Source of the DNA: Rhizobium etli CFN 42
GTDB taxonomy: Bacteria > Pseudomonadota > Alphaproteobacteria > Rhizobiales > Rhizobiaceae
Length of the DNA stretch: 64,000 nucleotides
Assembly (NCBI RefSeq): GCF_000092045.1
Contig: NC_007761.1
Coordinates: 933,001 to 997,000 of the forward strand
Direction of reading: 5' to 3'
Both the position numbers and the translations under genes were made by a program. This document shows positions 37,211-46,041 of the stretch, one piece after another. The stretch's first letter is position 1. Each line of letters opens with the position of its first letter. Under the pieces are notes generated by a model. That model worked only from the letters and a program-made list of their open reading frames with translations, was not told where the DNA came from and ran no database searches.

Positions 37211-38721
37211 GCAACCATCTTTTCGACGCCATGCGGGCCGCCGCACCAGATAACGCACAGTTCATCCGCACCGGCAGCGGGCAGACATGGACCTATGGCG
37301 ACGCCTTCGCTCTTTCCGGCCGCATTGCCGGCGCGATGGACACGCTCGGCATCCGCCCCGGCGACCGGGTTGCGGTGCAGGTGGACAAAAGCGCCGAGGC
37401 ATTGATCCTCTATCTCGCCTGTGTTCGAAGCGGCGCCGTCTATCTGCCGCTCAACACCGCCTATACGCTGGCCGAGCTCGATTACTTCCTCGGCGACGCC
37501 GAGCCGCGTCTGGTGGTCGTTGCCTCGGGCGCTCGCGAAGGCGTCGAGACGATCGCCAAACGTCACGGCGCGATCGTCGAAACACTCGATGCCGATGGCA
37601 GCGGCTCGTTGCTGGATCTCGCACGCGACGAGCCGGCCGACTTCGTCGACGCCTCGCGTGCCGCCGACGATCTGGCCGCGATCCTCTACACATCGGGAAC
37701 GACGGGACGCTCCAAGGGGGCGATGCTCACCCATGGCAACCTGCTGTCGAACGCCCTGACCTTGCGGGACTATTGGCGCGTCACCGCGGACGACCGGCTG
37801 ATCCACGCCTTGCCGATCTTCCATACGCATGGGCTGTTCGTCGCCACCAATGTCACGCTGCTCGCCGGCGCCTCGATGTTCCTGCTGTCGAAGTTCGACG
37901 CCGACGAGGTCATTTCACTGATGCCGCAGGCAACGATGCTGATGGGCGTGCCGACCTTCTATGTGCGCCTCCTGCAAAGCCCGCGCTTCGGCAAAGAGGC
38001 GGCAGCCAAGATCCGCCTGTTCATTTCAGGCTCGGCGCCGCTGCTTGCAGAAACCCACACCGAGTTCCAGGCCCGAACCGGCCACGCGATTCTCGAGCGT
38101 TATGGCATGACGGAAACCAATATGAACACCTCCAACCCCTATGACGGAAAACGCATCGCCGGAACGGTCGGCTTGCCGCTGCCCGGTGTGACGGTGCGCG
38201 TCACCGATCCCGCCACGGGGCAAGTGCTGCCGCCGGAGCAGACCGGCATGATCGAGATCAAAGGGCCGAATGTCTTCAAGGGCTATTGGCGCATGCCGGA
38301 GAAAACCGCGGCCGAATTCACCGGCGACGGCTTCTTCATCAGCGGCGATCTCGGCAAGATCGATAGCGACGGCTATGTCCACATCGTTGGCCGCGGCAAG
38401 GACCTGGTGATCTCGGGTGGCTACAACATCTATCCGAAAGAGGTCGAGAGCGAGATCGACCAAATCGAGGGTGTGGTCGAGAGCGCCGTGATCGGCGTGC
38501 CGCACCCCGATTTCGGAGAAGGCGTCACCGCCGTCGTCGTGCGCAAGCCCGGCGCTGCGCTGGATGAAAAGACCATTATCAGCGCCCTGCAGGATCGTCT
38601 CGCGCGCTATAAACAGCCCAAACGCATCATCTTCGCCGAGGACCTGCCGCGCAATACGATGGGCAAGGTCCAGAAGAACATCCTGCGGCAGCAATACGCC
38701 GATCTCTACACCGGAACGTAA
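37207..38721 (+). CDS. matB: Malonyl-CoA synthetase
   Basis: A 504-residue member of the acyl-adenylate superfamily that activates malonate with ATP and CoA to malonyl-CoA. The AMP-binding motif YTSGTTGRSKGAMLTHGNL is near residues 161-179. The family signature YGMTETNMNTSNPY (about 299-312) and the adenylate-binding GDLGKIDSDGYVHIVGRGKD (about 380-399) are present. The C-terminal catalytic lysine lies in PRNTMGKVQKNILRQQY. It starts at a GTG inside the matA stop region (GTGA overlap). With matA and matC it allows growth on malonate. Confidence 0.95.
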   Translation: MSNHLFDAMRAAAPDNAQFIRTGSGQTWTYGDAFALSGRIAGAMDTLGIRPGDRVAVQVDKSAEALILYLACVRSGAVYLPLNTAYTLAELDYFLGDAEPRLVVVASGAREGVETIAKRHGAIVETLDADGSGSLLDLARDEPADFVDASRAADDLAAILYTSGTTGRSKGAMLTHGNLLSNALTLRDYWRVTADDRLIHALPIFHTHGLFVATNVTLLAGASMFLLSKFDADEVISLMPQATMLMGVPTFYVRLLQSPRFGKEAAAKIRLFISGSAPLLAETHTEFQARTGHAILERYGMTETNMNTSNPYDGKRIAGTVGLPLPGVTVRVTDPATGQVLPPEQTGMIEIKGPNVFKGYWRMPEKTAAEFTGDGFFISGDLGKIDSDGYVHIVGRGKDLVISGGYNIYPKEVESEIDQIEGVVESAVIGVPHPDFGEGVTAVVVRKPGAALDEKTIISALQDRLARYKQPKRIIFAEDLPRNTMGKVQKNILRQQYADLYTGT

Positions 38722-38814
38722 GACGGCCGCCCTCTGGGAGGAGGGCGAGCGGGTATCCGCATCGATATCGCAAACAGCAACCACGGCGCTGGAGGCGTCG
38801 GAGGGAGGGGAATC

Positions 38815-40164
38815 ATGGGTATTGAAATACTGGCCATAGGCCTGCTCATCGCTATGTTCATCGTTGCGACGATCCAGCCGATCAACATGGGCGCGCTCGC
38901 TTTCGCCGGCGCCTTCGTGCTCGGCTCCATGACCATCGGCATGAAAACCACCGATATTTTTGCGGGCTTTCCGAGCGATCTGTTCCTGACGCTGGTCGCC
39001 GTCACCTACCTCTTCGCCATCGCGCAGATCAACGGCACCATCGACTGGCTGGTCGAATGCGCCGTGCGCCTGGTGCGTGGACGCATCGGCCTGATCCCCT
39101 GGGTGATGTTCCTCGTCGCCGCCGTCATTACCGGTTTCGGCGCGCTTGGACCTGCTGCCGTCGCCATTCTCGCGCCGGTCGCGCTGAGCTTTGCCATCCA
39201 GTACCGCATTCACCCCGTCATGATGGGGCTGATGGTGATCCACGGCGCGCAGGCGGGCGGCTTTTCGCCGATCAGCATCTATGGCGGCATTACCAACCAG
39301 ATCGTTGCCAAGGCCGGCCTGCCCTTCGCGCCGACATCCCTGTTTCTCTCCAGCTTTTTCTTCAATCTGGCGATTGCGGTGCTGGTCTTCTTCGTTTTCG
39401 GCGGCGCGAAGGTCATGAAGCAAGTGCCGGCAGCATCGCTTGGCCCCTTGCCCGAACTGCACCCCGAGGGCGTGTCGGCCTCGATCAGAGGTCACGGCGG
39501 CACGCCGGCAAAACCGATCCGGGAACATGCCTACGGCACGGCGGCCGATACTGCTGCGACGCTGCGTCTGAACAATGAGCGAATTACCACGCTGGTCGGA
39601 CTGATCGCGCTCGGTATCGGGGCGCTCGTTTTCAAGTTCAATGTCGGCCTCGTCGCCATGACCGTCGCCGTCGCCCTCGCGCTGCTGTCGCCGAAAACCC
39701 AGAAGGCGGCAATCGACAAGGTTAGCTGGTCGACCGTGCTTTTGATCGCCGGCATCATCACCTATGTCGGCGTCATGGAGAAAGCCGGTACCGTCGATTA
39801 CGTCGCAAACGGCATATCCAGCCTCGGCATGCCGCTGCTGGTGGCGCTTCTGCTTTGCTTTACCGGCGCCATCGTTTCGGCCTTCGCATCCTCGACCGCG
39901 CTGCTCGGCGCCATCATCCCGCTGGCCGTCCCCTTCCTCATGCAGGGACATGTCAGCGCCATCGGCGTCGTCGCCGCCATCGCGATCTCGACGACGATCG
40001 TCGATACCAGCCCATTTTCCACCAACGGTGCGCTTGTGGTCGCCAATGCGCCGGATGAAAGGCGCGAGCAGGTCCTCAAGCAGCTGCTGATCTACAGCGC
40101 ACTGATTGCCATCATCGGCCCGATCGTCGCCTGGCTGGTGTTCGTCGTGCCGGGGCTGGTTTGA
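38815..40164 (+). CDS. matC: Malonate/dicarboxylate carrier
   Basis: A 449-residue integral membrane protein with about 11-12 hydrophobic helices. It matches the MatC N-terminal dicarboxylate carrier family: the start MGIEILAIGLLIAMFI and the loop QIVAKAGLPFAPTS are typical. It imports malonate into the cytoplasm for MatB. GGAGGGAGGGGAATC precedes the ATG. It is 93 bp after matB and completes the matABC operon. A stem-loop at 40190-40215 follows. Confidence 0.9.
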   Translation: MGIEILAIGLLIAMFIVATIQPINMGALAFAGAFVLGSMTIGMKTTDIFAGFPSDLFLTLVAVTYLFAIAQINGTIDWLVECAVRLVRGRIGLIPWVMFLVAAVITGFGALGPAAVAILAPVALSFAIQYRIHPVMMGLMVIHGAQAGGFSPISIYGGITNQIVAKAGLPFAPTSLFLSSFFFNLAIAVLVFFVFGGAKVMKQVPAASLGPLPELHPEGVSASIRGHGGTPAKPIREHAYGTAADTAATLRLNNERITTLVGLIALGIGALVFKFNVGLVAMTVAVALALLSPKTQKAAIDKVSWSTVLLIAGIITYVGVMEKAGTVDYVANGISSLGMPLLVALLLCFTGAIVSAFASSTALLGAIIPLAVPFLMQGHVSAIGVVAAIAISTTIVDTSPFSTNGALVVANAPDERREQVLKQLLIYSALIAIIGPIVAWLVFVVPGLV

Positions 40165-40189
40165 CGAGGAGCCGGTGAACCTCTCGCTG

Positions 40190-40215
40190 CCGCCGTGGGC
40201 CATCGCCCGCGGCGG
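40190..40215 (+). terminator. Stem-loop after matC
   Basis: An 11-bp GC-rich stem with one G-T pair (40190-40200 and 40205-40215) and a CATC loop, 26 bp after the matC stop. The T-run is weak, so termination may be partial. Confidence 0.55.
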
Positions 40216-40390
40216 TTGAAGCATTGACACGGTGGGAGAGGCATCCGAGTTCCAAGCTGGGGGTCTGTGGTTGTAGTATTGATCGCTTCACGAAATAGAG
40301 GAGATGTCGTTAATTCGAATTTTGTTGCAATTGCGAAGGCAACGCTATTCAGTATTCGAAGATGATTTCATTCTGCGATGTTGAAATTTG

Positions 40391-41497
40391 ATGATGATTC
40401 AATCGACGGACGCCTCATCTATTCTGACGGATATGATTTATGGAAGTCTCTTCGGAGAGTGCAGCTGGCAGGATTTCCTGGATCGCCTTGCACAGACGTC
40501 GCCGGGCGGCAAGGCGGCGCTTCACTACCATGATCTGACCTCCTCGGTTGCCCATGTTCCCTTCATGTCAGGATTTTCGCAGTCTGAGATCGATCAGTTC
40601 GTGAGCCACTTTGGCTCGGTCAATCCCTGGATTCCGAGACTGGATCTCGTGCCGGTCGGCCAGGGCCTCTGCGGCGACGAGATCGTTCCGCGCGAGGAAC
40701 TGATCAGATCGGAATTTTACAATGACTGGCTGAAGCGGCAGACTGGATGCGAGACGAGCATTGGCGTCTCGATCATTCGGGAGGAAAATCGCACCTTCAT
40801 TCTGTCGACCTCGACGTCGTCAGCCGACCCCGATCTCAACAGCGAGGCGGCCAAGCTTTACACGCAGCTCGCGCCGCATCTGAAGAGGGCCTTCGATTTC
40901 ATCCGCAAGCGCGATCTCTTCGCGCCGCACGAACAGGTAGCGCAGACCCTGTTCGACAGCATCGGCGTCGGATTGATCTATGTCTCGGAGCAACGAAAAG
41001 CCCGTCGCTGGAATAAAAGCGCAGAGGCATTGTTGGCCGCCGGCGTGCCTGCTCGGATCGCCGCGGACGGCACGCTCGCACTTCAATGCGAGAAGACGGC
41101 GTCGGTCCTCGAATTCCTGACCTCCAGAACCGGTGTGCAGACCAAACCGCACACGGCAATCGTCAAGGGCGGGAACCAGGACAATTATCGCATCACCCTC
41201 TTCCGGCTGCACTCCGATACATTCACAGAGTTCCTGGAGGGGCCGACCGTGGCGGTGATCGTCGAGCCGATGGTGGCGACGCCGCTCAACGAGCGGCGCG
41301 ATTTGCTGATGCAGCTATATAAGCTGACGGCAACGGAAATCCGGATCGCGTCGAGCATTGCATCGGGGCAATCGCCCAGAGAGGTGGCGATGGCCGATGA
41401 TATCAGCTACGAGACCGTCAGAACCCACCTGAGAAACATCTATGCCAAGCTCGGGGTCAATTCCAGGGTCCGCCTGGTGTCGCTGCTGATGCGGTGA
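40391..41497 (+). CDS. LuxR family transcriptional regulator
   Basis: A 368-residue regulator with a C-terminal LuxR helix-turn-helix (LTATEIRIASSIASGQSPRE to ISYETVRTHLRNIYAKLGVN, about residues 308-356). The N-terminal 290 residues contain no receiver Asp pattern and no clear autoinducer-binding motif, so the signal is unknown. Several in-frame starts exist (TTG 40388, ATG 40391, ATG 40394) with no strong ribosome-binding site. It converges with an orphan ectC-like gene, with 49 bp between stops. Confidence 0.85.
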   Translation: MMIQSTDASSILTDMIYGSLFGECSWQDFLDRLAQTSPGGKAALHYHDLTSSVAHVPFMSGFSQSEIDQFVSHFGSVNPWIPRLDLVPVGQGLCGDEIVPREELIRSEFYNDWLKRQTGCETSIGVSIIREENRTFILSTSTSSADPDLNSEAAKLYTQLAPHLKRAFDFIRKRDLFAPHEQVAQTLFDSIGVGLIYVSEQRKARRWNKSAEALLAAGVPARIAADGTLALQCEKTASVLEFLTSRTGVQTKPHTAIVKGGNQDNYRITLFRLHSDTFTEFLEGPTVAVIVEPMVATPLNERRDLLMQLYKLTATEIRIASSIASGQSPREVAMADDISYETVRTHLRNIYAKLGVNSRVRLVSLLMR

Positions 41498-41546
41498 ATA
41501 CTCGAGGCGCAACCCCGTTCTTCATCCGTGTGCGGGGTCGCCAGCC

Positions 41547-41933
41547 TCAATATTCCGAACCGCTGCTGTTGTTCAGATCGTGACGTTCCGTCCCCTTTAG
41601 CGGCGGATTGAAGATGCTGACCAGGATGAGATCCTCGTCCTTGCCACCCCGCAAATAATGGCGATCATGTTGGTCGAGAACGTAGATGTCGCCGACGCGG
41701 ATGGGAAAGACATTGCCGTCCATATCCTCGACCTCGCCTTCTCCCTGAATGCAATAGCAGGCTTCCAGATGGTTGCGGTACTGCAGCAGAGCTTGCGTGT
41801 TGGCGCGAACGACAGTGTGGCAGACCGTAAACCCCATCCCGTCATCCCGCGTCAGCAGACGATGGCTCGTGCCATTGCCCCAATCGACGAAACGCTCGGT
41901 CTGCTCCACGTCTTTCAGGCTTCTCACAAACAT
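41547..41933 (-). CDS. ectC: Orphan L-ectoine synthase-like protein (EctC family)
   Basis: A 128-residue cupin that matches EctC in length and sequence. EctC closes N-gamma-acetyl-diaminobutyrate to ectoine. The cupin motifs are [17 protein letters not shown] (about residues 54-70) and [17 protein letters not shown] (about 81-97). Glu57, Tyr84 and His92 fall at the positions known to bind the metal in characterised EctC proteins. GAGGAG lies 6 nt before ATG 41933. No ectA, ectB or ectD gene is in this window, so ectoine cannot be made from local genes. It may use an imported precursor, hydrolyse or cyclise another compound, or be a relic. A divergent LysR gene lies 180 bp away. Confidence 0.85.
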   Translation of the reverse strand: MFVRSLKDVEQTERFVDWGNGTSHRLLTRDDGMGFTVCHTVVRANTQALLQYRNHLEACYCIQGEGEVEDMDGNVFPIRVGDIYVLDQHDRHYLRGGKDEDLILVSIFNPPLKGTERHDLNNSSGSEY

Positions 41934-42112
41934 GTTCTTCTCCTCGAAAATGGCGGAGATGGCTCGATCTCCATGATCCATTAGGGCCTGAAATCCACGC
42001 TTGCTTCAAATGATCTAAATTGTGAAAACTGTTAGAATAATTTACATGTTTCACCCGGACTTGAGGTGAGTGAAGGAGCCGACCCCGGCTCTCATGTGAG
42101 GAATTCGAACAT

Positions 42113-42997
42113 ATGCAGCTGCCGCCGCTCAACGCATTGAGGGCCTTCGAAGCGACAGCCCGGCTGATGAGCCTGTCAAAAGCTGGAGACGAGCTGCATG
42201 TGACCCACGCCGCGATCAGCCACCAAATCAAACATCTGGAGACGTGGCTGGGGCGCAAGCTGCTCCAAAAATCCGGACGCGGCGTTGCGCTAACGCCAGC
42301 AGGTGCCGAATATCATCTTGCCGTCTCCGGCTCATTGGCAGCCATCGCCCACGCAACGGGCAATATGCGCAGAGACCACAATATGCGCTCGATCACCGTC
42401 GGCTGCATTCCTTCGATCGCGTCGCGCTGGCTGGTTCCCGCGCTTCCGTCTTTCCGGGAGAGTGATCCCGACCTTGACGTCAGGATCGTCTATGCAAGAG
42501 CGGAAGAACGCTTCGATGACGAAAGCCTGGATGTTCTCATCACCATGGGGGAAGACCTGTCGGGAGGGCGGGAGAGCAGGCTGCTATTCTCCCGGCGCAA
42601 CCAGCCGGTGGCGAGCGTCCATTATCTGGCAAGGCGGAATTGGCCTATCGAGAACGTTCCCTTTGCCATGGCCGACCTCCTGCATGACGAATCCATGGAC
42701 GGCTGGAGAGAATGGTTCCGCAAGGCCGAGATAAAGCCAGCCGCGCCGATCCGCGGACCGATCTTTCAGGACTTCAACATTCTTGCCACGGCGGTGATCG
42801 CCGGTCATGGGATCGCTCTATGCCCTGTCGAGGTGTTTCGGCGAGAGATCGAACGCGGCGACCTCGTCGTGCTTTCGGATATCTCGACGGCCCAGACCCA
42901 GGGATATTACCTGATCACCAGCTCCTCGGCGAAGAAGCCGGTGCGTCGTTTCGCGGAATGGTTCATGAAGGAATGCCAAGCCGTTGGACTGCGGTAG
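42113..42997 (+). CDS. LysR family transcriptional regulator, GcvA-like
   Basis: A 294-residue LysR protein. The N-terminal winged helix has the GcvA-type start LPPLNALRAFEATARLMSLS and the recognition helix VTHAAISHQIKHLETWLG (about residues 30-47). The effector domain covers about 90-290. GAGGAATTC precedes the ATG. It is divergent from the ectC-like gene, so it is the most likely regulator of that gene. The ligand is unknown. Confidence 0.9.
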   Translation: MQLPPLNALRAFEATARLMSLSKAGDELHVTHAAISHQIKHLETWLGRKLLQKSGRGVALTPAGAEYHLAVSGSLAAIAHATGNMRRDHNMRSITVGCIPSIASRWLVPALPSFRESDPDLDVRIVYARAEERFDDESLDVLITMGEDLSGGRESRLLFSRRNQPVASVHYLARRNWPIENVPFAMADLLHDESMDGWREWFRKAEIKPAAPIRGPIFQDFNILATAVIAGHGIALCPVEVFRREIERGDLVVLSDISTAQTQGYYLITSSSAKKPVRRFAEWFMKECQAVGLR

Positions 42998-43667
42998 AAC
43001 CGTGCGGAGATGGACGCTGAAGGCGCGAAATGCTCGGGAGGGGCGATCGGCACAAACGCGGATCAAGGTACGCGCTCGTTCGAAACGGCCGTTGATGCTA
43101 GGAAAAGTGCATGGACAACACCGTGATCAGGCACTTTCGTGATGATGATGCCGCGCTCATAGCGTGGCGGGTTTCGTGCGTCCATAATGCACCAGCTACC
43201 GCCCTCGAGGCGGTCTTTTCATGGGTCGATCCGTCTTGCCGGCAAAACTCCGGAAGGCTGAACGGCGGCCGCTGCCCGGTCTTGGCGCCTGCCTGGCGGA
43301 ACAGGTATACGGCCTCGTCATCATTGCCCGTTGCCTCCTGCCGTTCCTGCCGAGCTCGGCCGCAGCGCTGCATGCCAGGCTCGGAATAGCGTCTCCGCGC
43401 CTCTATCGGGATCCGTTGATCGTGGATGGGGTCAAAGCCGCCCCGCAAGCCGTCCCCTTTCCCCGAAGAACGGCCGCGTGACGGCCGCAGTCCAGACAAA
43501 ATACTCTGCGCTGGAACTTCGGCAGCGCAGAGGAGGGCCTCAAGTGACAGGGAGAGGTATTCCAGCATGTCATGAAACTTTCATATTGAGGCCATTGCGA
43601 ACACCGAAGAATAATCTACAATTTTGATCGGGAAACAAGATTCCTGAAGCAAACGAAAGGAAACTGA
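42998..43667. other. 670-bp stretch without a recognisable gene
   Basis: Open frames exist on both strands (for example 43098-43568 minus), but none has a family resemblance, a ribosome-binding site or normal codon bias. The sequence is less GC3-biased than its neighbours. It may be decayed coding sequence; I cannot name the ancestor. Confidence 0.4.
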
Positions 43668-43880
43668 TTGGATTCTTATCTTCTGACGACCATGCTCGTC
43701 GCTGGTGTCCTGGCCTTTGCCCTCACGGCGGTAAGAGCAGGGACAACCACCCAGACCACCGCAAACACCAGGCGCAGTCCGGATTCAGGTGGCGATGGCG
43801 GAATTGGGATCGAGGTTTCCGATGACGGGGGCTGCGATGGCGGCGACGGAGGTGGCGGCGACGGAGGTGGCGGGGACTAG
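43668..43880 (+). CDS. Small Gly/Asp-rich membrane-anchored protein
   Basis: A 70-residue protein with a TTG start preceded by AAAGGAAA at 6 nt. Residues 5-21 form one hydrophobic helix (LLTTMLVAGVLAFALTA). The rest is hydrophilic and ends in a GGDGGGGDGGGGD run, with one Cys in the tail. A strong intrinsic terminator follows at 43908-43929, supporting it as a real short transcript. Function is unknown; similar glycine-rich tails occur in small secreted or membrane peptides, so the anchor may be a signal peptide. Confidence 0.6.
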   Translation: MDSYLLTTMLVAGVLAFALTAVRAGTTTQTTANTRRSPDSGGDGGIGIEVSDDGGCDGGDGGGGDGGGGD

Positions 43881-43907
43881 ATCAAACGGAAATCGATAGA
43901 ATGCCCG

Positions 43908-43929
43908 ACCGCCTCAAGGCGGTTTTTTG
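43908..43929 (+). terminator. Intrinsic terminator after the Gly/Asp-rich gene
   Basis: A 6-bp stem (43908-43913 and 43918-43923) with a TCAA loop, followed by six T residues; 28 bp after the stop codon. Confidence 0.85.
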
Positions 43930-44112
43930 TTGCCCGAACAACACTTCGTACAAGCCCGGAATCTCAGACCCGCGCGGAGATTGCAGAACTGATCTGACGG
44001 GCTGATAGACGAGCGAATCCGGCACGCAATTCAATTTTGGGGTCGTCGCAGCAAACATGCGCCCTATGTCAGTCGAGGCGGCGCTGGGGCATAAGTGTTG
44101 GAGACAAACAAT

Positions 44113-45252
44113 ATGGCAAAATCTGAAGCTGGAAGCCCGTATATTTACGGGATCGACGCACTGCGATTTGTATGCGCGCTGATGGTGACCATATTTCATC
44201 TTGGATTTGCTTCCTGGGCTTCGCCCGTATATCTCCGACCCTATACAATGCCCGAGATCGAGAACATCGCCCAACCCGGCTGGGTTGGCGTCGAATTGTT
44301 CTTCGTCATATCGGGCTTCGTCATCGTTAACTCCGCCGCTGCCGCCAGCGCCCTGGCCTTTCTCAAGGGGAGAATTCTGCGGCTCTATCCGGCGGTATGG
44401 ATCTGCGCATCGCTGACGCTCACCATCATCGCGACGGAAGACGTCAACAGGCGCATCCTCTGGAATTATCTGCGCTCGATCACGCTCTATCCCGGCGGGC
44501 CATGGATAGACGGCCAATATTGGACCCTGGCATGCGAGATCTGTTTCTATGCCATCGTCTTCATCATGTGCGCGACCCGGCAAAAGACGAGGATGCCCGC
44601 CCTGGCGCTCGGCCTGTCGTTGGCCAGCACGGCGTTCATTGCGCTGTTATACGCCTTTCCCGATGCAGCCATCCCGGCCGTATTCACCGAGACGGCCTGG
44701 CGGGCCATTCCCTTCTATTATGGCTGCCAATTCGCTATCGGCATCTACATATGGCTGCTGTCTCAGGGTCGGATGGACCGAATTTCCTGGCTGGGTTTCC
44801 TCTGCGCCCTGGCGACGGGGGCTGTTCAGATCTACATGGCAGGCGAGAACACCAGCGACCGTACGCTCGCCGCAGCGGGCCATGCCTTCTCGTCATTTCC
44901 CGCGATCGCAATCTGGGCGGCGGGGCTGGCGTCGATCGTTGCAAGCGTCGGATACAGCAAGCGGATCAGTCGCCTGCCGGCCTCCTTCCTTCAATCGGTG
45001 AAGACCCTCGGCTCGATGACCTACCCGCTCTATCTCCTGCATTTCGCCATCGGCGTCCAGCTTCTCGACTGGCTGACTGCTCTGGGATTGGCGCCGCTCC
45101 CGGCGCTGGTTCTTGCCGTCGCGATTGTTTGCGCAATGTCGCTTGCGGTGTGCAAATGGGGAGAGCCGCCGATCCGCAGGGTGCTGAGAGAGTTCCTTGA
45201 CCGGCTTGGGCAGCGCGCTGCCGGATTTCAGGCGAAGGAGTCTCGGGCTTAG
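44113..45252 (+). CDS. Acyltransferase family 3 membrane protein
   Basis: A 379-residue protein with about ten membrane helices. The acyltransferase-3 signature is present: IDALRFVCALMVTIFH near the start (residues 12-27) with the catalytic-type His at its end, and VGVELFFVISGFVIVNSA near 57-74. The charged KGRILRLYPAVWICA follows near 85-99. Family members acylate surface or extracellular polysaccharide or lipid groups such as exopolysaccharide or Nod factor; the substrate here is unknown. The ATG 44113 has GGAG 9 nt upstream; an in-frame GTG at 44095 is weaker. No polysaccharide cluster is adjacent. Confidence 0.88.
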   Translation: MAKSEAGSPYIYGIDALRFVCALMVTIFHLGFASWASPVYLRPYTMPEIENIAQPGWVGVELFFVISGFVIVNSAAAASALAFLKGRILRLYPAVWICASLTLTIIATEDVNRRILWNYLRSITLYPGGPWIDGQYWTLACEICFYAIVFIMCATRQKTRMPALALGLSLASTAFIALLYAFPDAAIPAVFTETAWRAIPFYYGCQFAIGIYIWLLSQGRMDRISWLGFLCALATGAVQIYMAGENTSDRTLAAAGHAFSSFPAIAIWAAGLASIVASVGYSKRISRLPASFLQSVKTLGSMTYPLYLLHFAIGVQLLDWLTALGLAPLPALVLAVAIVCAMSLAVCKWGEPPIRRVLREFLDRLGQRAAGFQAKESRA

Positions 45253-45389
45253 GGAGAAATCGAGGAGAAGGTAGGCCGGAGGCGTAATGACGTCCGATTT
45301 CCCCGTCTCGGTTCTTGCCTTGAAGTTTACCCCAACCTCCGTCCTGGTCGGGCTTGACACGCGCATCCACGCGACTTCCTTCAACGCAG

Positions 45390-45420
45390 AATGGCCGCCT
45401 TGGCGCGGAAGGCGGCCATT
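45390..45420. terminator. Stem-loop after bioY
   Basis: A perfect 12-bp stem (45390-45401 and 45409-45420) with a 7-base loop, just after the bioY stop on the minus strand. It has no long T-run but is the strongest stem here and likely ends the bioMNY transcript. Confidence 0.7.
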
Positions 45421-45453
45421 GTCGGTATGCTCAGCAAGTCGGCCGTTACGCGC

Positions 45454-46017
45454 TCAAGCGCGCGCCGGCAGCAGGGGATAACCGACCATGACGGCGCGAC
45501 CGAGGAGGGCAGCGACGACGGCCTTGATCACATCGCCCGGAATGAAGGCCATCGAGCCCACGAAGGCTTTCGTGAAGCCGAGGCCTGCGACCGTCGCGAG
45601 ATAGGTGATGCCGAAGGCGTAGAGCACGACGATGCCGCCGATCATGGCGGCCAGGAAGAAGCTCACCGTCTGCACCAGACCGGACTGCCCGTGGTTGACC
45701 AGCCGCTCGCTGAGATAGCCGGTGACGAAGGCGCCGAAGATCCAGCCGACGAGGAAGCCTGCTGTCGGCGAGGCGAAGATCGCGAGGCCGCCGCGGCCGC
45801 CGGAAAGCACCGGCAGGCCGATCGCGACCAAGAGCAGCACGATCAGCACGGCGATCGCGCCGCGCCGGGCGCCGAGCACGACGCCGGCCATCATGACGCC
45901 GAGCGACTGGGCGGTGATCGGCACCGGAATGAAGCCGAGCGAAATCGGCGGCAGCAGGCCGAGCGCCACGATGATCGCGGCAAAGAGGGCGGTAAGGACG
46001 AGGTCGCGGGTGCTCAT
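45454..46017 (-). CDS. bioY: Biotin transporter substrate-binding component
   Basis: A 187-residue membrane protein with about six helices, matching BioY, the S-component of the energy-coupling factor biotin importer. Conserved segments are IPVPITAQSLGVMMAG near residues 31-46 and the later ASPTAGFLVGW near 82-92. Tandem ATGs occur at 46020 and 46017; the second has better spacing (6 nt) from CGGAG. It is the last gene of the minus-strand unit bioM-bioN-bioY. Confidence 0.93.
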   Translation of the reverse strand: MSTRDLVLTALFAAIIVALGLLPPISLGFIPVPITAQSLGVMMAGVVLGARRGAIAVLIVLLLVAIGLPVLSGGRGGLAIFASPTAGFLVGWIFGAFVTGYLSERLVNHGQSGLVQTVSFFLAAMIGGIVVLYAFGITYLATVAGLGFTKAFVGSMAFIPGDVIKAVVAALLGRAVMVGYPLLPARA

Positions 46018-46041
46018 CATGAACTCCGTATTAAGAAATCG

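Noticed and set aside
38026..40230. A 734-residue minus-strand frame across matB and matC
   Set aside because: It covers two well-supported genes in the opposite direction and is rich in Arg/Asp/Gly, typical of a reverse-strand shadow.
41498..41546. Possible hairpin between the LuxR and ectC genes (ACCCCG/CGGGGT)
   Set aside because: Arms of only 6 bp with an over-long loop and no T-run; too weak to call a terminator.
43098..43568. 156-residue minus-strand open frame
   Set aside because: No ribosome-binding site, unusual composition and no recognisable domain; treated as non-coding or decayed.
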